Notes under the pieces: generated by a model
Database searches by the model: none
Told to the model about the DNA's origin: nothing
Seen by the model: only the letters and a program-made list of their open reading frames with translations
Made by a program: the position numbers and the translations under genes
Assembly: GCA_021798985.1 (NCBI GenBank)
Contig: JAJZBI010000013.1
Span: 28,720-92,719, forward strand
Length of the DNA: 64,000 nucleotides
DNA from: Actinomycetes bacterium
Lineage (GTDB): Bacteria > Actinomycetota > Acidimicrobiia > Acidimicrobiales > Bog-793
Direction: 5' to 3'
In this document: positions 8,960-16,993 of the stretch, in pieces
Position numbering within the stretch: position 1 is the first letter of the stretch
Layout: each line of letters opens with the position of its first letter

Positions 8960-9705
8960 CAGCGGACCGGTGCCGATCGGGAGGACGTGGCGAGGATCTC
9001 CGCGAGGTGCATCGTGCGAAGCGGCAGCCGCTCGCGAGAAGCGCCGCCGCCGAGATGGGTGAGGCAGGAGCTGTCGACCGAACAGAGCACCTCGGCCCCG
9101 CTGTCGCCGACGGCCTTGAGCTTGTCCTGCATCATCGCGGTCGAGGTCGCGGCGTTCTTCATCGAGAAGGTGCCGCCAAACCCACAACAGCTCTCGCGCT
9201 CGGCGTGCTCAACGAGCTCGAGGCCCGCGACGTTCGCCAGCAGCCGAAGCGGCTGGTCGCGAAGGCGCAGGACCCGCAGGGAGTGGCAGCTTGGGTGGTA
9301 GGCGACGCGGTGGGGGAAGGCTGCGCCGACGTCGGTCACGCCAAGCACGTCCACGAGCAGCTGGCTGAACTCGTGCAGGGTGCCCTCCAGCCGCTCGACG
9401 CCGCCAGCAAGCTCGGCGTCACCGAGGTCCTCGGCGAGGTTGCGGTATCCCTCGAGCACGGTGCCGGCGCATGACGCCGAGGGCGTGACGATGGCGTCGA
9501 AGCGGGAGAAGACGGCGACAAAGCGCCGGGCGAGCGCGTGCGACTCGTGGCGATAGCCGCTGTTGAGGTGCATCTGGCCACAGCAGGTCTGTGCCTCGGG
9601 GAAGACGACCTCGTGCCCCAGCCGCTCGAGGACCTCGACGACGGCCTTGCCAGCCGAGGGCGCGAGGGCATCGGTCAGACAGGTAACGAAGAGCGCGATC
9701 TGCAC
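8959..9705 (-). CDS. lutA: LutA-like (Fe-S)-binding lactate utilization protein
   Basis: VQIALFVTCLTDALAPSAGKAVVEVLERLGHEVVFPEAQTCCGQMHLNSGY...CAGTV...YHPSCHSLR...ESCCGFGGTFSMKNAATSTAMMQDK (CCG motifs). GTG start chosen at 9705. Confidence 0.9.
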   Translation of the reverse strand: MQIALFVTCLTDALAPSAGKAVVEVLERLGHEVVFPEAQTCCGQMHLNSGYRHESHALARRFVAVFSRFDAIVTPSASCAGTVLEGYRNLAEDLGDAELAGGVERLEGTLHEFSQLLVDVLGVTDVGAAFPHRVAYHPSCHSLRVLRLRDQPLRLLANVAGLELVEHAERESCCGFGGTFSMKNAATSTAMMQDKLKAVGDSGAEVLCSVDSSCLTHLGGGASRERLPLRTMHLAEILATSSRSAPVR

Positions 9706-9795
9706 GCGGGACCTCCACGGCGCCGAGGAGAACAGCGCCACCCTATTGAGCGAGCTTGGCCGGCGCAATCGCACGGCACTGCGCGACGCGCCTGC

Positions 9796-9843
9796 TTGAC
9801 GGGGCCGGCGAGGGTCATTAGCGTGTGACATTGGAACGGTTCA
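9796..9843 (+). promoter_or_regulatory. Candidate promoter TTGACG-N17-TAGCGT plus LacI-type operator-like TGGAACGGTTCA
   Basis: -35 at 9796-9801, -10 at 9819-9824; imperfect palindrome with central CG at 9832-9843, in the divergent lutA/rhaM intergenic region. Confidence 0.5.
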
Positions 9844-10003
9844 GTAGGCGGCGGGCGCGGCCTCCACATCGTGGCGGCGCTGGCCGTCTTCCGGCCGCTC
9901 CGAGGTGCCCGAGCTTCGGGCCAGGGGGTGCGACCAGTGTGCTCCCTTTGGCCTCGAGCGCTCGGGCCATGCAACGAGTCCAGCGGTAGTTCCCCCCGGG
10001 GAT

Positions 10004-10028
10004 TGGGGAGGGCCGTCGGCCCTCCCCA
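10004..10028 (+). promoter_or_regulatory. 11-bp perfect hairpin with GTC loop just upstream of rhaM
   Basis: TGGGGAGGGCC (10004-10014) GTC GGCCCTCCCCA (10018-10028), 21 nt before the ATG at 10050. Confidence 0.7.
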
Positions 10029-10049
10029 TGACCCTCCAAAAGGTGGAAG

Positions 10050-10370
10050 ATGCAGCGAGTGTGCTTCGAGCTGAAAGTCCGCCTGGATCGTCTCGAGGAG
10101 TACCGCCAGCGTCATCGCGCCGTGTGGCCAGAGATGGCCGAGGCGTTGCGCGCGGCCGGCTGGCACAACTATTCGCTGTTCCTCAAGCCCGACGGGATAC
10201 TGATCGGCTACCTCGAGTGCGAGGACTTCGCGCGCGCCAAGGCGGAGATGGCGCTCACCGAGGTGAACGCCCGCTGGCAGGCAAGCGTCGCCGAGCTCTT
10301 CGAAGAGCTGGAGGGCAGCGATCCCGACCAGGCGATGCAGCCGATCGAGGAGGTCTTCCACCTCCCGTGA
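10050..10370 (+). CDS. rhaM: L-rhamnose mutarotase
   Basis: 106 aa MQRVCFELKVRLDRLEEYRQRHRAVWPEMAEALRAAGWHNYSLFL, characteristic of RhaM. Confidence 0.93.
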   Translation: MQRVCFELKVRLDRLEEYRQRHRAVWPEMAEALRAAGWHNYSLFLKPDGILIGYLECEDFARAKAEMALTEVNARWQASVAELFEELEGSDPDQAMQPIEEVFHLP

Positions 10371-10416
10371 ACCCCAACGCCGCTGACCAGGCGCCCAATC
10401 GACGAGGAAGAACATC

Positions 10417-11583
10417 ATGAGCGACATCGCGACGGCCAAGGCCGTGCTCCGCCAGCAGCAGATCGAGACCCCCTCGTGGGCCTATGGCAACACAGGCACG
10501 CGTTTTAAGGTCTTCGCCCACCCAGGCGCCGCCCGCAACGCCTTCGAGAAGATCGAAGACGCCGCGATGGTGCACCACCTGACTGGCGTCGCCCCCTCGG
10601 TGGCGCTGCACATCCCCTGGGACCGCGTCGATGACTACGTCGCGCTCGGCAAGCACGCCGCCGAGCACGGGGTGCGGCTCGGCGCGATCAACCCCAACGT
10701 CTTCCAGGAAGACGAGTACCGCCTTGGCAGCGTCTGCAACCCCGACCCGGCCATCCGCCGCAAGGCGACTGACCACCTGCTCGAGTGCGTGGAGATCGCG
10801 CAGATCACCGGCTCGCCGGCGGTCAGCCTGTGGTTCGCCGACGGCACCAACTATCCCGGCCAGGACGACATCCGCTCCCGCCAGGACCGCCTGGGCGAGG
10901 CGCTCGCCGAGGTCTACGCCGCCTTGCCCGCCGGCGTCGAGATGCTGCTCGAGTACAAGTTCTTCGAGCCGTCCTTCTACACGATGGACGTGCCGGACTG
11001 GGGCACCTCGCTGCTGCACTGCCTAGCACTCGGCGAGCGGGCGAGGGTGCTCGTCGACACGGGCCACCACGCACCAGGGACCAACATCGAGTTCATCGTG
11101 GCCTCGCTGATGCGCGCCGGAAAGCTGGGCGGTTTCCATTTCAACAGCCGCTTCTATGCCGACGACGACCTGCTGGTCGGCGCGGCGGACCCCTACCAGC
11201 TGTTCCGGATCATGTTCGAGATCGTCCGCGCCGACGCGGTGACCCCGAGTGGGGGCATCGCCTTCATGCTGGACCAGTGCCACAACATCGAAGACAAGGT
11301 CGCCGCCGAGGTCCGTTCGGTGATGAACGTGCAGGAGGCGACGGCCAAGGCGCTGCTCGTCGACCGCGAGGCGCTGGCTGAGGCGCAGGCGAACGGCGAC
11401 GTGCTCGGCGCGAACAGCCTCTTCGTCGATGCCTTCTCCACCGACGTGCGCCCGATGCTCGCCGAGCTGCGCCAGGAGATGGGACTCGAGGCCGATCCGC
11501 TCGCCGCATATCTGCGCAGCGGATACCGCGAGCAGATCGCCAAGGCGCGCGTGGGCGGCACCGCCACCGGATGGGGGTCCTGA
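10417..11583 (+). CDS. rhaI: L-rhamnose isomerase (RhaI type, xylose-isomerase-like TIM barrel)
   Basis: SVALHIPWDRVDDYVALGKHAAEHGVRLGAINPNVFQEDEYRLGSVCNPDPAIRRKATDHLLECVEIA; located in a rha operon. Confidence 0.92.
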   Translation: MSDIATAKAVLRQQQIETPSWAYGNTGTRFKVFAHPGAARNAFEKIEDAAMVHHLTGVAPSVALHIPWDRVDDYVALGKHAAEHGVRLGAINPNVFQEDEYRLGSVCNPDPAIRRKATDHLLECVEIAQITGSPAVSLWFADGTNYPGQDDIRSRQDRLGEALAEVYAALPAGVEMLLEYKFFEPSFYTMDVPDWGTSLLHCLALGERARVLVDTGHHAPGTNIEFIVASLMRAGKLGGFHFNSRFYADDDLLVGAADPYQLFRIMFEIVRADAVTPSGGIAFMLDQCHNIEDKVAAEVRSVMNVQEATAKALLVDREALAEAQANGDVLGANSLFVDAFSTDVRPMLAELRQEMGLEADPLAAYLRSGYREQIAKARVGGTATGWGS

Positions 11584-11584
11584 G

Positions 11585-13636
11585 ATGGCGTTCGAGCAGA
11601 ACCGGCCGAGCGCGGTCGACGAGCTCCTCGAGCGCTCGCACCGTCTCGGTGCCGACCGGCGGACCACCAACTACGCCGGCGGCAACACCTCGGTGAAGAC
11701 CACGGCCACCGACCCGGCCAACGGCGAGGACGTGGAGCTGCTCTACGTGAAGGGCTCGGGTGGTGACCTCGGCACCTTGACCGCGGCCGGCCTCGCGGCG
11801 CTGCGGCTCGATCGATTGCGGTCCCTCGTGTCCGTCTACCCGGGGCCCGAGCGCGAGGACGAGATGGTGGCGGCGTTCGACTTCTGCCTGTTTGGGCGCG
11901 GCGGGGCGGCGCCCTCAATCGACACGGCGATGCACGGGCTCGTCGAGTGCGCGCACGTCGACCATCTCCATCCCGACGCCGGCATCGCGTTCGCCACGTC
12001 GGTCGACGGCGAGGCGCTGACCAAGGCGTGCTTTGGCGAGCGCGTCGCTTGGGTGCCCTGGCGCCGTCCGGGATTCCAGCTCGGCCTCGACATCGCAGAG
12101 GTGCAGCGGAGCCACCCGAACGCGATCGGCGTGGTGCTCGGTGGCCACGGGATCACCGCCTGGGGCAAGACGAGCGCTGAGTGCGAGGCCAACTCACTCG
12201 AGATCATCCGCACAGCCCAGGCCTACATCGACGAGCACGGCCGAAGCGATCCCTTCGGCGCCGTCCGCCCGGGTTATGAGGCGCTGCCCGACAGCGAGCG
12301 GCGCGCCCGGGCTGCCGAACTCTTCCCGGTGCTGCGGGGGATGGCGAGTACCGACGTTCGCCAGCTCGGCCACTACGACGACTCCGACATCGTCTTGGAC
12401 TTCTGCTCGCGCGAGCGCCTCGAGGAGCTCGCCCAGCGCGGGACGTCGTGCCCGGATCACTTCCTTCGGACCAAGGTCCGCCCAATGGTGCTCGACCTGC
12501 CGGCGCGCGCGCCGCTCGAGGAGGTGCGCGCTCGGCTTGAAGCGCTGCACGCCGCCTACCGTGAGGAGTACCGGGCGTACTACGAGCGCTACGCCACCAA
12601 GGACAGCCCGGCGATGCGCGGTGCGGATCCGGCGATCGTGCTCGTGCCGGGCGTGGGGATGTTCAGCTTCGGCAAGGACAAGCAGACCGCTCGGGTCGCC
12701 GGGGAGTTCTACGTCAATGCCATCAACGTGATGGCTGGCGCTGAGGCGATCTCACGCTATGCGCCCATCTCTGAGTCCGAGAAGTTCCGCATCGAGTACT
12801 GGGCCCTCGAGGAGGACAAGCTGCGTCGCCTGCCGCCTCCCCGGCCGCTCGCCGGCCGGATCGCCCTGGTCACCGGGGGCGGCTCGGGCATCGGCGCCGC
12901 CACCGCGAGGCGACTGGCGGCCGAGGGGGCGTGCGTCGTCGTGGCCGACCGCGACGAGCCCGCGGCTGTTCGGGTCGCCGGAGAAATCGGTGGCCCGGAC
13001 CGGTCGGTTGCGGTGGGCGTGGACGTCACCGACGAGGAGGCGATCGCCCGCGCCCTGGACGATGCGGTGCTCGCCTTCGGTGGGGTGGACCTCGTCGTCA
13101 ACAACGCCGGGCTGTCTTTGTCGCGCAGCCTGTTTGAGACGACGGCGGCGGACTGGGATCTCCAGCACGACGTGATGGCCCGCGGCTCGTTCCTTGTCGC
13201 CAAGGCCGCCGCGTCGGTCATGGTGCGCCAGAAGCTGGGCGGCGACATTGTCTATGTGGCCAGCAAGAACGGAGTCTTCGCCGGGCCGAACAACCTCGCC
13301 TACGGCGCCGCCAAGGCCGACCAGGCGCACCAGGTCCGCCTGCTCGCCGCCGAGCTTGGATCTCACGCCATCCGCGTGAACGGCGTCAACCCCGACGGGG
13401 TGGTCCGGGGTTCGGGCATCTTCGCCGGTGGCTGGGGGGCCCAGCGGGCCGCGGTCTACGGCGTGCCCGAGGAGGAGCTCGGCGCGTACTACGCCAAGCG
13501 GACCCTGCTCGGCGCCGAGGTGCTCCCCGAGCACGTGGCCGCCGCGATCTTCGCGCTCGTCGGCCCGGACCTCTCGCGCACGACGGGGATGTTCGTGCCG
13601 GTCGACGGCGGTGTCGCCGCCGCCTTCTTGCGCTGA
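11585..13636 (+). CDS. Bifunctional rhamnulose-1-phosphate aldolase / short-chain dehydrogenase (RhaEW-type)
   Basis: N-terminal class II aldolase domain (TNYAGGNTSVKTT...HPDAGIAFATS...) and C-terminal SDR (GRIALVTGGGSGIGAATARRLAAEGACVVVADRD...VNNAG). ATG at 11585. Confidence 0.92.
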   Translation: MAFEQNRPSAVDELLERSHRLGADRRTTNYAGGNTSVKTTATDPANGEDVELLYVKGSGGDLGTLTAAGLAALRLDRLRSLVSVYPGPEREDEMVAAFDFCLFGRGGAAPSIDTAMHGLVECAHVDHLHPDAGIAFATSVDGEALTKACFGERVAWVPWRRPGFQLGLDIAEVQRSHPNAIGVVLGGHGITAWGKTSAECEANSLEIIRTAQAYIDEHGRSDPFGAVRPGYEALPDSERRARAAELFPVLRGMASTDVRQLGHYDDSDIVLDFCSRERLEELAQRGTSCPDHFLRTKVRPMVLDLPARAPLEEVRARLEALHAAYREEYRAYYERYATKDSPAMRGADPAIVLVPGVGMFSFGKDKQTARVAGEFYVNAINVMAGAEAISRYAPISESEKFRIEYWALEEDKLRRLPPPRPLAGRIALVTGGGSGIGAATARRLAAEGACVVVADRDEPAAVRVAGEIGGPDRSVAVGVDVTDEEAIARALDDAVLAFGGVDLVVNNAGLSLSRSLFETTAADWDLQHDVMARGSFLVAKAAASVMVRQKLGGDIVYVASKNGVFAGPNNLAYGAAKADQAHQVRLLAAELGSHAIRVNGVNPDGVVRGSGIFAGGWGAQRAAVYGVPEEELGAYYAKRTLLGAEVLPEHVAAAIFALVGPDLSRTTGMFVPVDGGVAAAFLR

Positions 13637-13643
13637 GGACGAG

Positions 13644-15140
13644 ATGGCAGCAATCGAGGCGGTTGCGCTCGACCTCGGCGCGACGAGCGGCCGGGTGGTG
13701 CTTGGCCGGATCGGGCCCGACCGCCTCGAGCTCGTGGAGGTGTCGCGTTTTGCCAACGGGGGAGTCCGCCTCTTGGACGCGCTGCACTGGGACGTGCTCG
13801 GCATCTACCGCAACTTTCTCGACGGCCTGCGTCGCGCCGCCGCCATGGCGCAGCCGGCGTCGATCGGCGTCGACAGCTGGGCGGTCGACTTCGGCCTGCT
13901 CGGCGCCGACGGGTCCCTGCTGGCCAACCCCCTGCACTATCGCGACCCGCGCTTTGTCCCGGTGATGGCCGAGGTGCTCGGCGAGCTCGGCGCCGATGCG
14001 CTGTACCGGCGCGGCGGGATCCAGCTCCAGGCGTTCAACACCCTCTTCCAGCTCGTCGAGGCAAAGCGCTCGGGGCGACTGGACGGCGCGGCCACGATGC
14101 TGATGATCCCCGATCTCTTGTCGTACTGGCTGTGCGGCGGTGCTGCCGTCGAGCGCACCAACGCCTCGACGACCCAGCTGCTTCGGACCGACGGGGAGTG
14201 GGACGGCGAGCTGATCGCCGCGCTCGGCCTGCCGCGCCCGCTGTTCCCCGCGCTCGTCGATCCCGGCGGCACCTATGGCCGTCTCAGCGAGGCGGTTGCC
14301 CAGGAGACCGGCCTCGCAATGGGCACGAAGATCACCGCGGTCTGCTCACACGACACCGCCTCGGCGGTCGCCGCCGTGCCGGCGGTCGACGATCGCTTCG
14401 GCTACATCTCGGCGGGCACCTGGTCGCTCGTCGGCTTGGAACTCGAGGCCCCGGTGTGCAGCGAGGAGAGCCGGGCGGCCAATTTCACCAACGAGCGCGG
14501 CATCGACGGCACCGTGCGCTTCCTGCGCAACGTGACCGGCTTCTACCTGCTCGAGGAGTGCCTGCGCGAGTGGTCCCGCGTGGCGCACGCGCCGATCGCC
14601 CTCGAGCCGCTCCTCGCCGAGGCCGCACGCTGTGAAGCCCGGCGCACGTTGATCGACGTCGACGACCCTGAACTGCTCGGACCGCTCGGAGTCCCCGGCG
14701 AGATCGCCCAGCTCTGTCGGCGCCGTGACCTGCCAGCGCCGAGCTCACCGGCCGAGATCACGCGCTGTTTGCTTGACAGCCTCGCCTTCGCCTATGCGCG
14801 CCATCTCGGGGCCGCCGCCCGGCTCGCGGACCGCGAGATCGCCACGGTCCACCTCGTCGGGGGCGGGGCCCGCAACGAGGTGTTAGCACAGCTCACCGCG
14901 GATGCCACGGGCCTTCCGGTGATCGCCGGGCCAGTCGAGGCCGCCGCGACGGGGAACCTCCTCGTGCAAGCGCGCGCCCTCGGTGCGTTGCGCGGCGATC
15001 GCGCCGAGCTGCGTCGCCTGGTGCGCGCGCAGGTGCCGACGACAACCTTTTCCCCGCGCCGCGCCGAGACGCGGGCGTGGCGCGCCACGCGTTCGGCGCT
15101 CGCCGATGAGAGGCCGCTTTCGCCTGAGCGCCTCGGCTAG
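13644..15140 (+). CDS. rhaB: Rhamnulokinase (FGGY family)
   Basis: AIEAVALDLGATSGRVVLGRI...IGVDSWAVDFGLLGADG...YISAGTWSLVGLE...VHLVGGGARNEVLAQLTADATGLPVIAGPVEAAATGNLLVQA. Confidence 0.93.
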   Translation: MAAIEAVALDLGATSGRVVLGRIGPDRLELVEVSRFANGGVRLLDALHWDVLGIYRNFLDGLRRAAAMAQPASIGVDSWAVDFGLLGADGSLLANPLHYRDPRFVPVMAEVLGELGADALYRRGGIQLQAFNTLFQLVEAKRSGRLDGAATMLMIPDLLSYWLCGGAAVERTNASTTQLLRTDGEWDGELIAALGLPRPLFPALVDPGGTYGRLSEAVAQETGLAMGTKITAVCSHDTASAVAAVPAVDDRFGYISAGTWSLVGLELEAPVCSEESRAANFTNERGIDGTVRFLRNVTGFYLLEECLREWSRVAHAPIALEPLLAEAARCEARRTLIDVDDPELLGPLGVPGEIAQLCRRRDLPAPSSPAEITRCLLDSLAFAYARHLGAAARLADREIATVHLVGGGARNEVLAQLTADATGLPVIAGPVEAAATGNLLVQARALGALRGDRAELRRLVRAQVPTTTFSPRRAETRAWRATRSALADERPLSPERLG

Positions 15141-15175
15141 CCTCCCGACGTGCCCGTTCGTGCGGTTGGTGGCCC

Positions 15176-16348
15176 ATGGTGCCGAGCGCCCCAGCGCCGG
15201 GCGGCGCGCCGCCAGCGGTCGCGGCGCGATCGATGAGGGACGCCGCGACCCGCGAGGTCGCGCCAGCAACGCCACCGAGCGGGCCGCCGCGGCGGGCGAC
15301 GATCCGGGACGTGGCGCTGCGCGCCGGAGTCTCGCTCGGCACGGTGTCCAACGTCTTGAACCGGCCCGAGCTCGTCGCGCCCGAGACGCGCCAGCGCGTG
15401 CTCGACGCCATCTCGGACACCGGCTTCGTGCGCTCGAGCGCCGCGCACCAGCTGCGGGCCGGCAAGAGCCGCTCGATCGGCGTCGTGATCTTGGACGTGG
15501 CGAACCCGTTCTTCACCGAGCTCGTGCGGGGGATCGAGCACACGATGGTCGAACACGGCTACGTGCTCGTGCTGTGCTCGACCGATGAGTCGGCGAGTCG
15601 CGAGCAGCGCTATTTGCGCATGCTCGAGGAGCACCGCGTCGAAGGGGTGCTGGCGACCCCGGCCGAGCGCGACCTCGCCTCTTTCGTCGCGCTCGCCGAG
15701 CGCGGCGTGCCGACGGTACTGCTCGACCGCCCGGCGCCGCCCGGACGGCTCTGTGCGGTCACCGTCGACGACGCCCGCGGAGGGGAGCTCGCCGCCGCCC
15801 ACCTCTTCGGCCTCGGCCACCGGCGCATCGCCTTCGTGAACGGCCCGGCGACCATCCGCCAGTGCGCGGACCGCCGCCGCGGGGCGCGGCGCGCGGCGCG
15901 GCGCGCCGGCCGCGATCCTGGTGATGCCATCTGCGAGGTGCTGGTGCCGAGCCTCACCGCCGAGCAGGGCGAGGCGGCCAGCGCGCGCGTGCTGGCATGC
16001 GAGCCGCGCCCGAGCGCGGTGATGTGCGCGAACGACCTGCTGGCCCTCGGGGTCTTAAAGGGCCTCGTCGCCCGGGGCCTGCGCGTGCCAGAGGACCTCG
16101 CGCTCGTCGGCTACGACGACGTGGTCTTCTCCTCGATGCTGTCGCCGGCGCTCACCTCGGTCCGCCAGCCCAAGTTCGAGCTCGGGGCAACGGCGGCGGG
16201 CCTTTTGCTCGAGGAGCTGAGCGGAGCGCCGCACGAGCACCGCGAAGTGGTCTTCGCACCCGAGCTCGAGGTACGCGCCTCGACGATGGGCACCGCCCGG
16301 CCGGCCGCTCGTCGCGAGGGGCGCTCGGACGTGGCGCCGAGCCGGTGA
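15176..16348 (+). CDS. LacI-family transcriptional regulator (start may be ~15233)
   Basis: ATIRDVALRAGVSLGTVSNVLNRPELVAPETRQRVLDAI HTH plus sugar-binding core. Confidence 0.92.
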   Translation: MVPSAPAPGGAPPAVAARSMRDAATREVAPATPPSGPPRRATIRDVALRAGVSLGTVSNVLNRPELVAPETRQRVLDAISDTGFVRSSAAHQLRAGKSRSIGVVILDVANPFFTELVRGIEHTMVEHGYVLVLCSTDESASREQRYLRMLEEHRVEGVLATPAERDLASFVALAERGVPTVLLDRPAPPGRLCAVTVDDARGGELAAAHLFGLGHRRIAFVNGPATIRQCADRRRGARRAARRAGRDPGDAICEVLVPSLTAEQGEAASARVLACEPRPSAVMCANDLLALGVLKGLVARGLRVPEDLALVGYDDVVFSSMLSPALTSVRQPKFELGATAAGLLLEELSGAPHEHREVVFAPELEVRASTMGTARPAARREGRSDVAPSR

Positions 16349-16959
16349 GCGCCGACGCCAGCCCGCCTGGACCCGCCCTCGGCTATCGGCCCAGCCTCGC
16401 GGCGATCGCGGACCGCATCGCGGAGCAGGTCATGCCGGGGCGGTGCTGCATCGTCGCGATCTCGGGCGTTGGTGGCAGCGGCAAGACGACGCTTGCCACC
16501 GCACTCGGGCGCCTGGTCGACTTCGGCGTCATCGGCGCGGACGAGTTCGCCACGGCTGCGGTGCTCGAGCGCTCGAGCGACTGGCGGGGGATCGACCGTG
16601 ATCGCCTGGCGCGCGAGGTGATCGGACCGGCGCGGCGCGGCGCGAGCACCCTCACCTACGCCTCGTGTCGTGACTGGGAGCACTTCTCGAGCGAGCCGGC
16701 GACCTGTTCGGTCGGTGCTGGGTTGATCATCGAGGGCGTCGGGCTCTTCCATCCGAGCCTCGCCGACGCCTTCGACCTCGCGTTGTGGCTCGACGTGGAC
16801 CTCGAGTTGGCCACCGCGCGGGGGATCGCCCGCGACGGTACGGCAACGGGCTCGGCCGCCGAGGCGCAATGGCGAGCGGTGTGGCGGGCGAACGAGATCG
16901 ACTTCCTCACCCGCTTCGACCCGATCGGCCGCGCCGACCTCGTGATCTCGCCGGCGTGA
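16345..16959 (+). CDS. P-loop uridine kinase-like protein
   Basis: GTG at 16345 overlaps the lacI stop; Walker A GVGGSGKTTLA; GLIIEGVGLFHPSLADAFDLALWLDV. Confidence 0.75.
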   Translation: MSADASPPGPALGYRPSLAAIADRIAEQVMPGRCCIVAISGVGGSGKTTLATALGRLVDFGVIGADEFATAAVLERSSDWRGIDRDRLAREVIGPARRGASTLTYASCRDWEHFSSEPATCSVGAGLIIEGVGLFHPSLADAFDLALWLDVDLELATARGIARDGTATGSAAEAQWRAVWRANEIDFLTRFDPIGRADLVISPA

Positions 16960-16993
16960 TCAGGCGGGTGGCGCTCGTCGGGCCGGTGCCGCC

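Noticed and set aside
15870-15920. Possible frameshift in the second LacI gene at CGCGGGGCGCGGCGCGCGGCGCGGCGCGCC
   Set aside because: The local 100% GC, Arg-rich stretch looked suspicious, but the LacI core reads through in a single frame before and after it.
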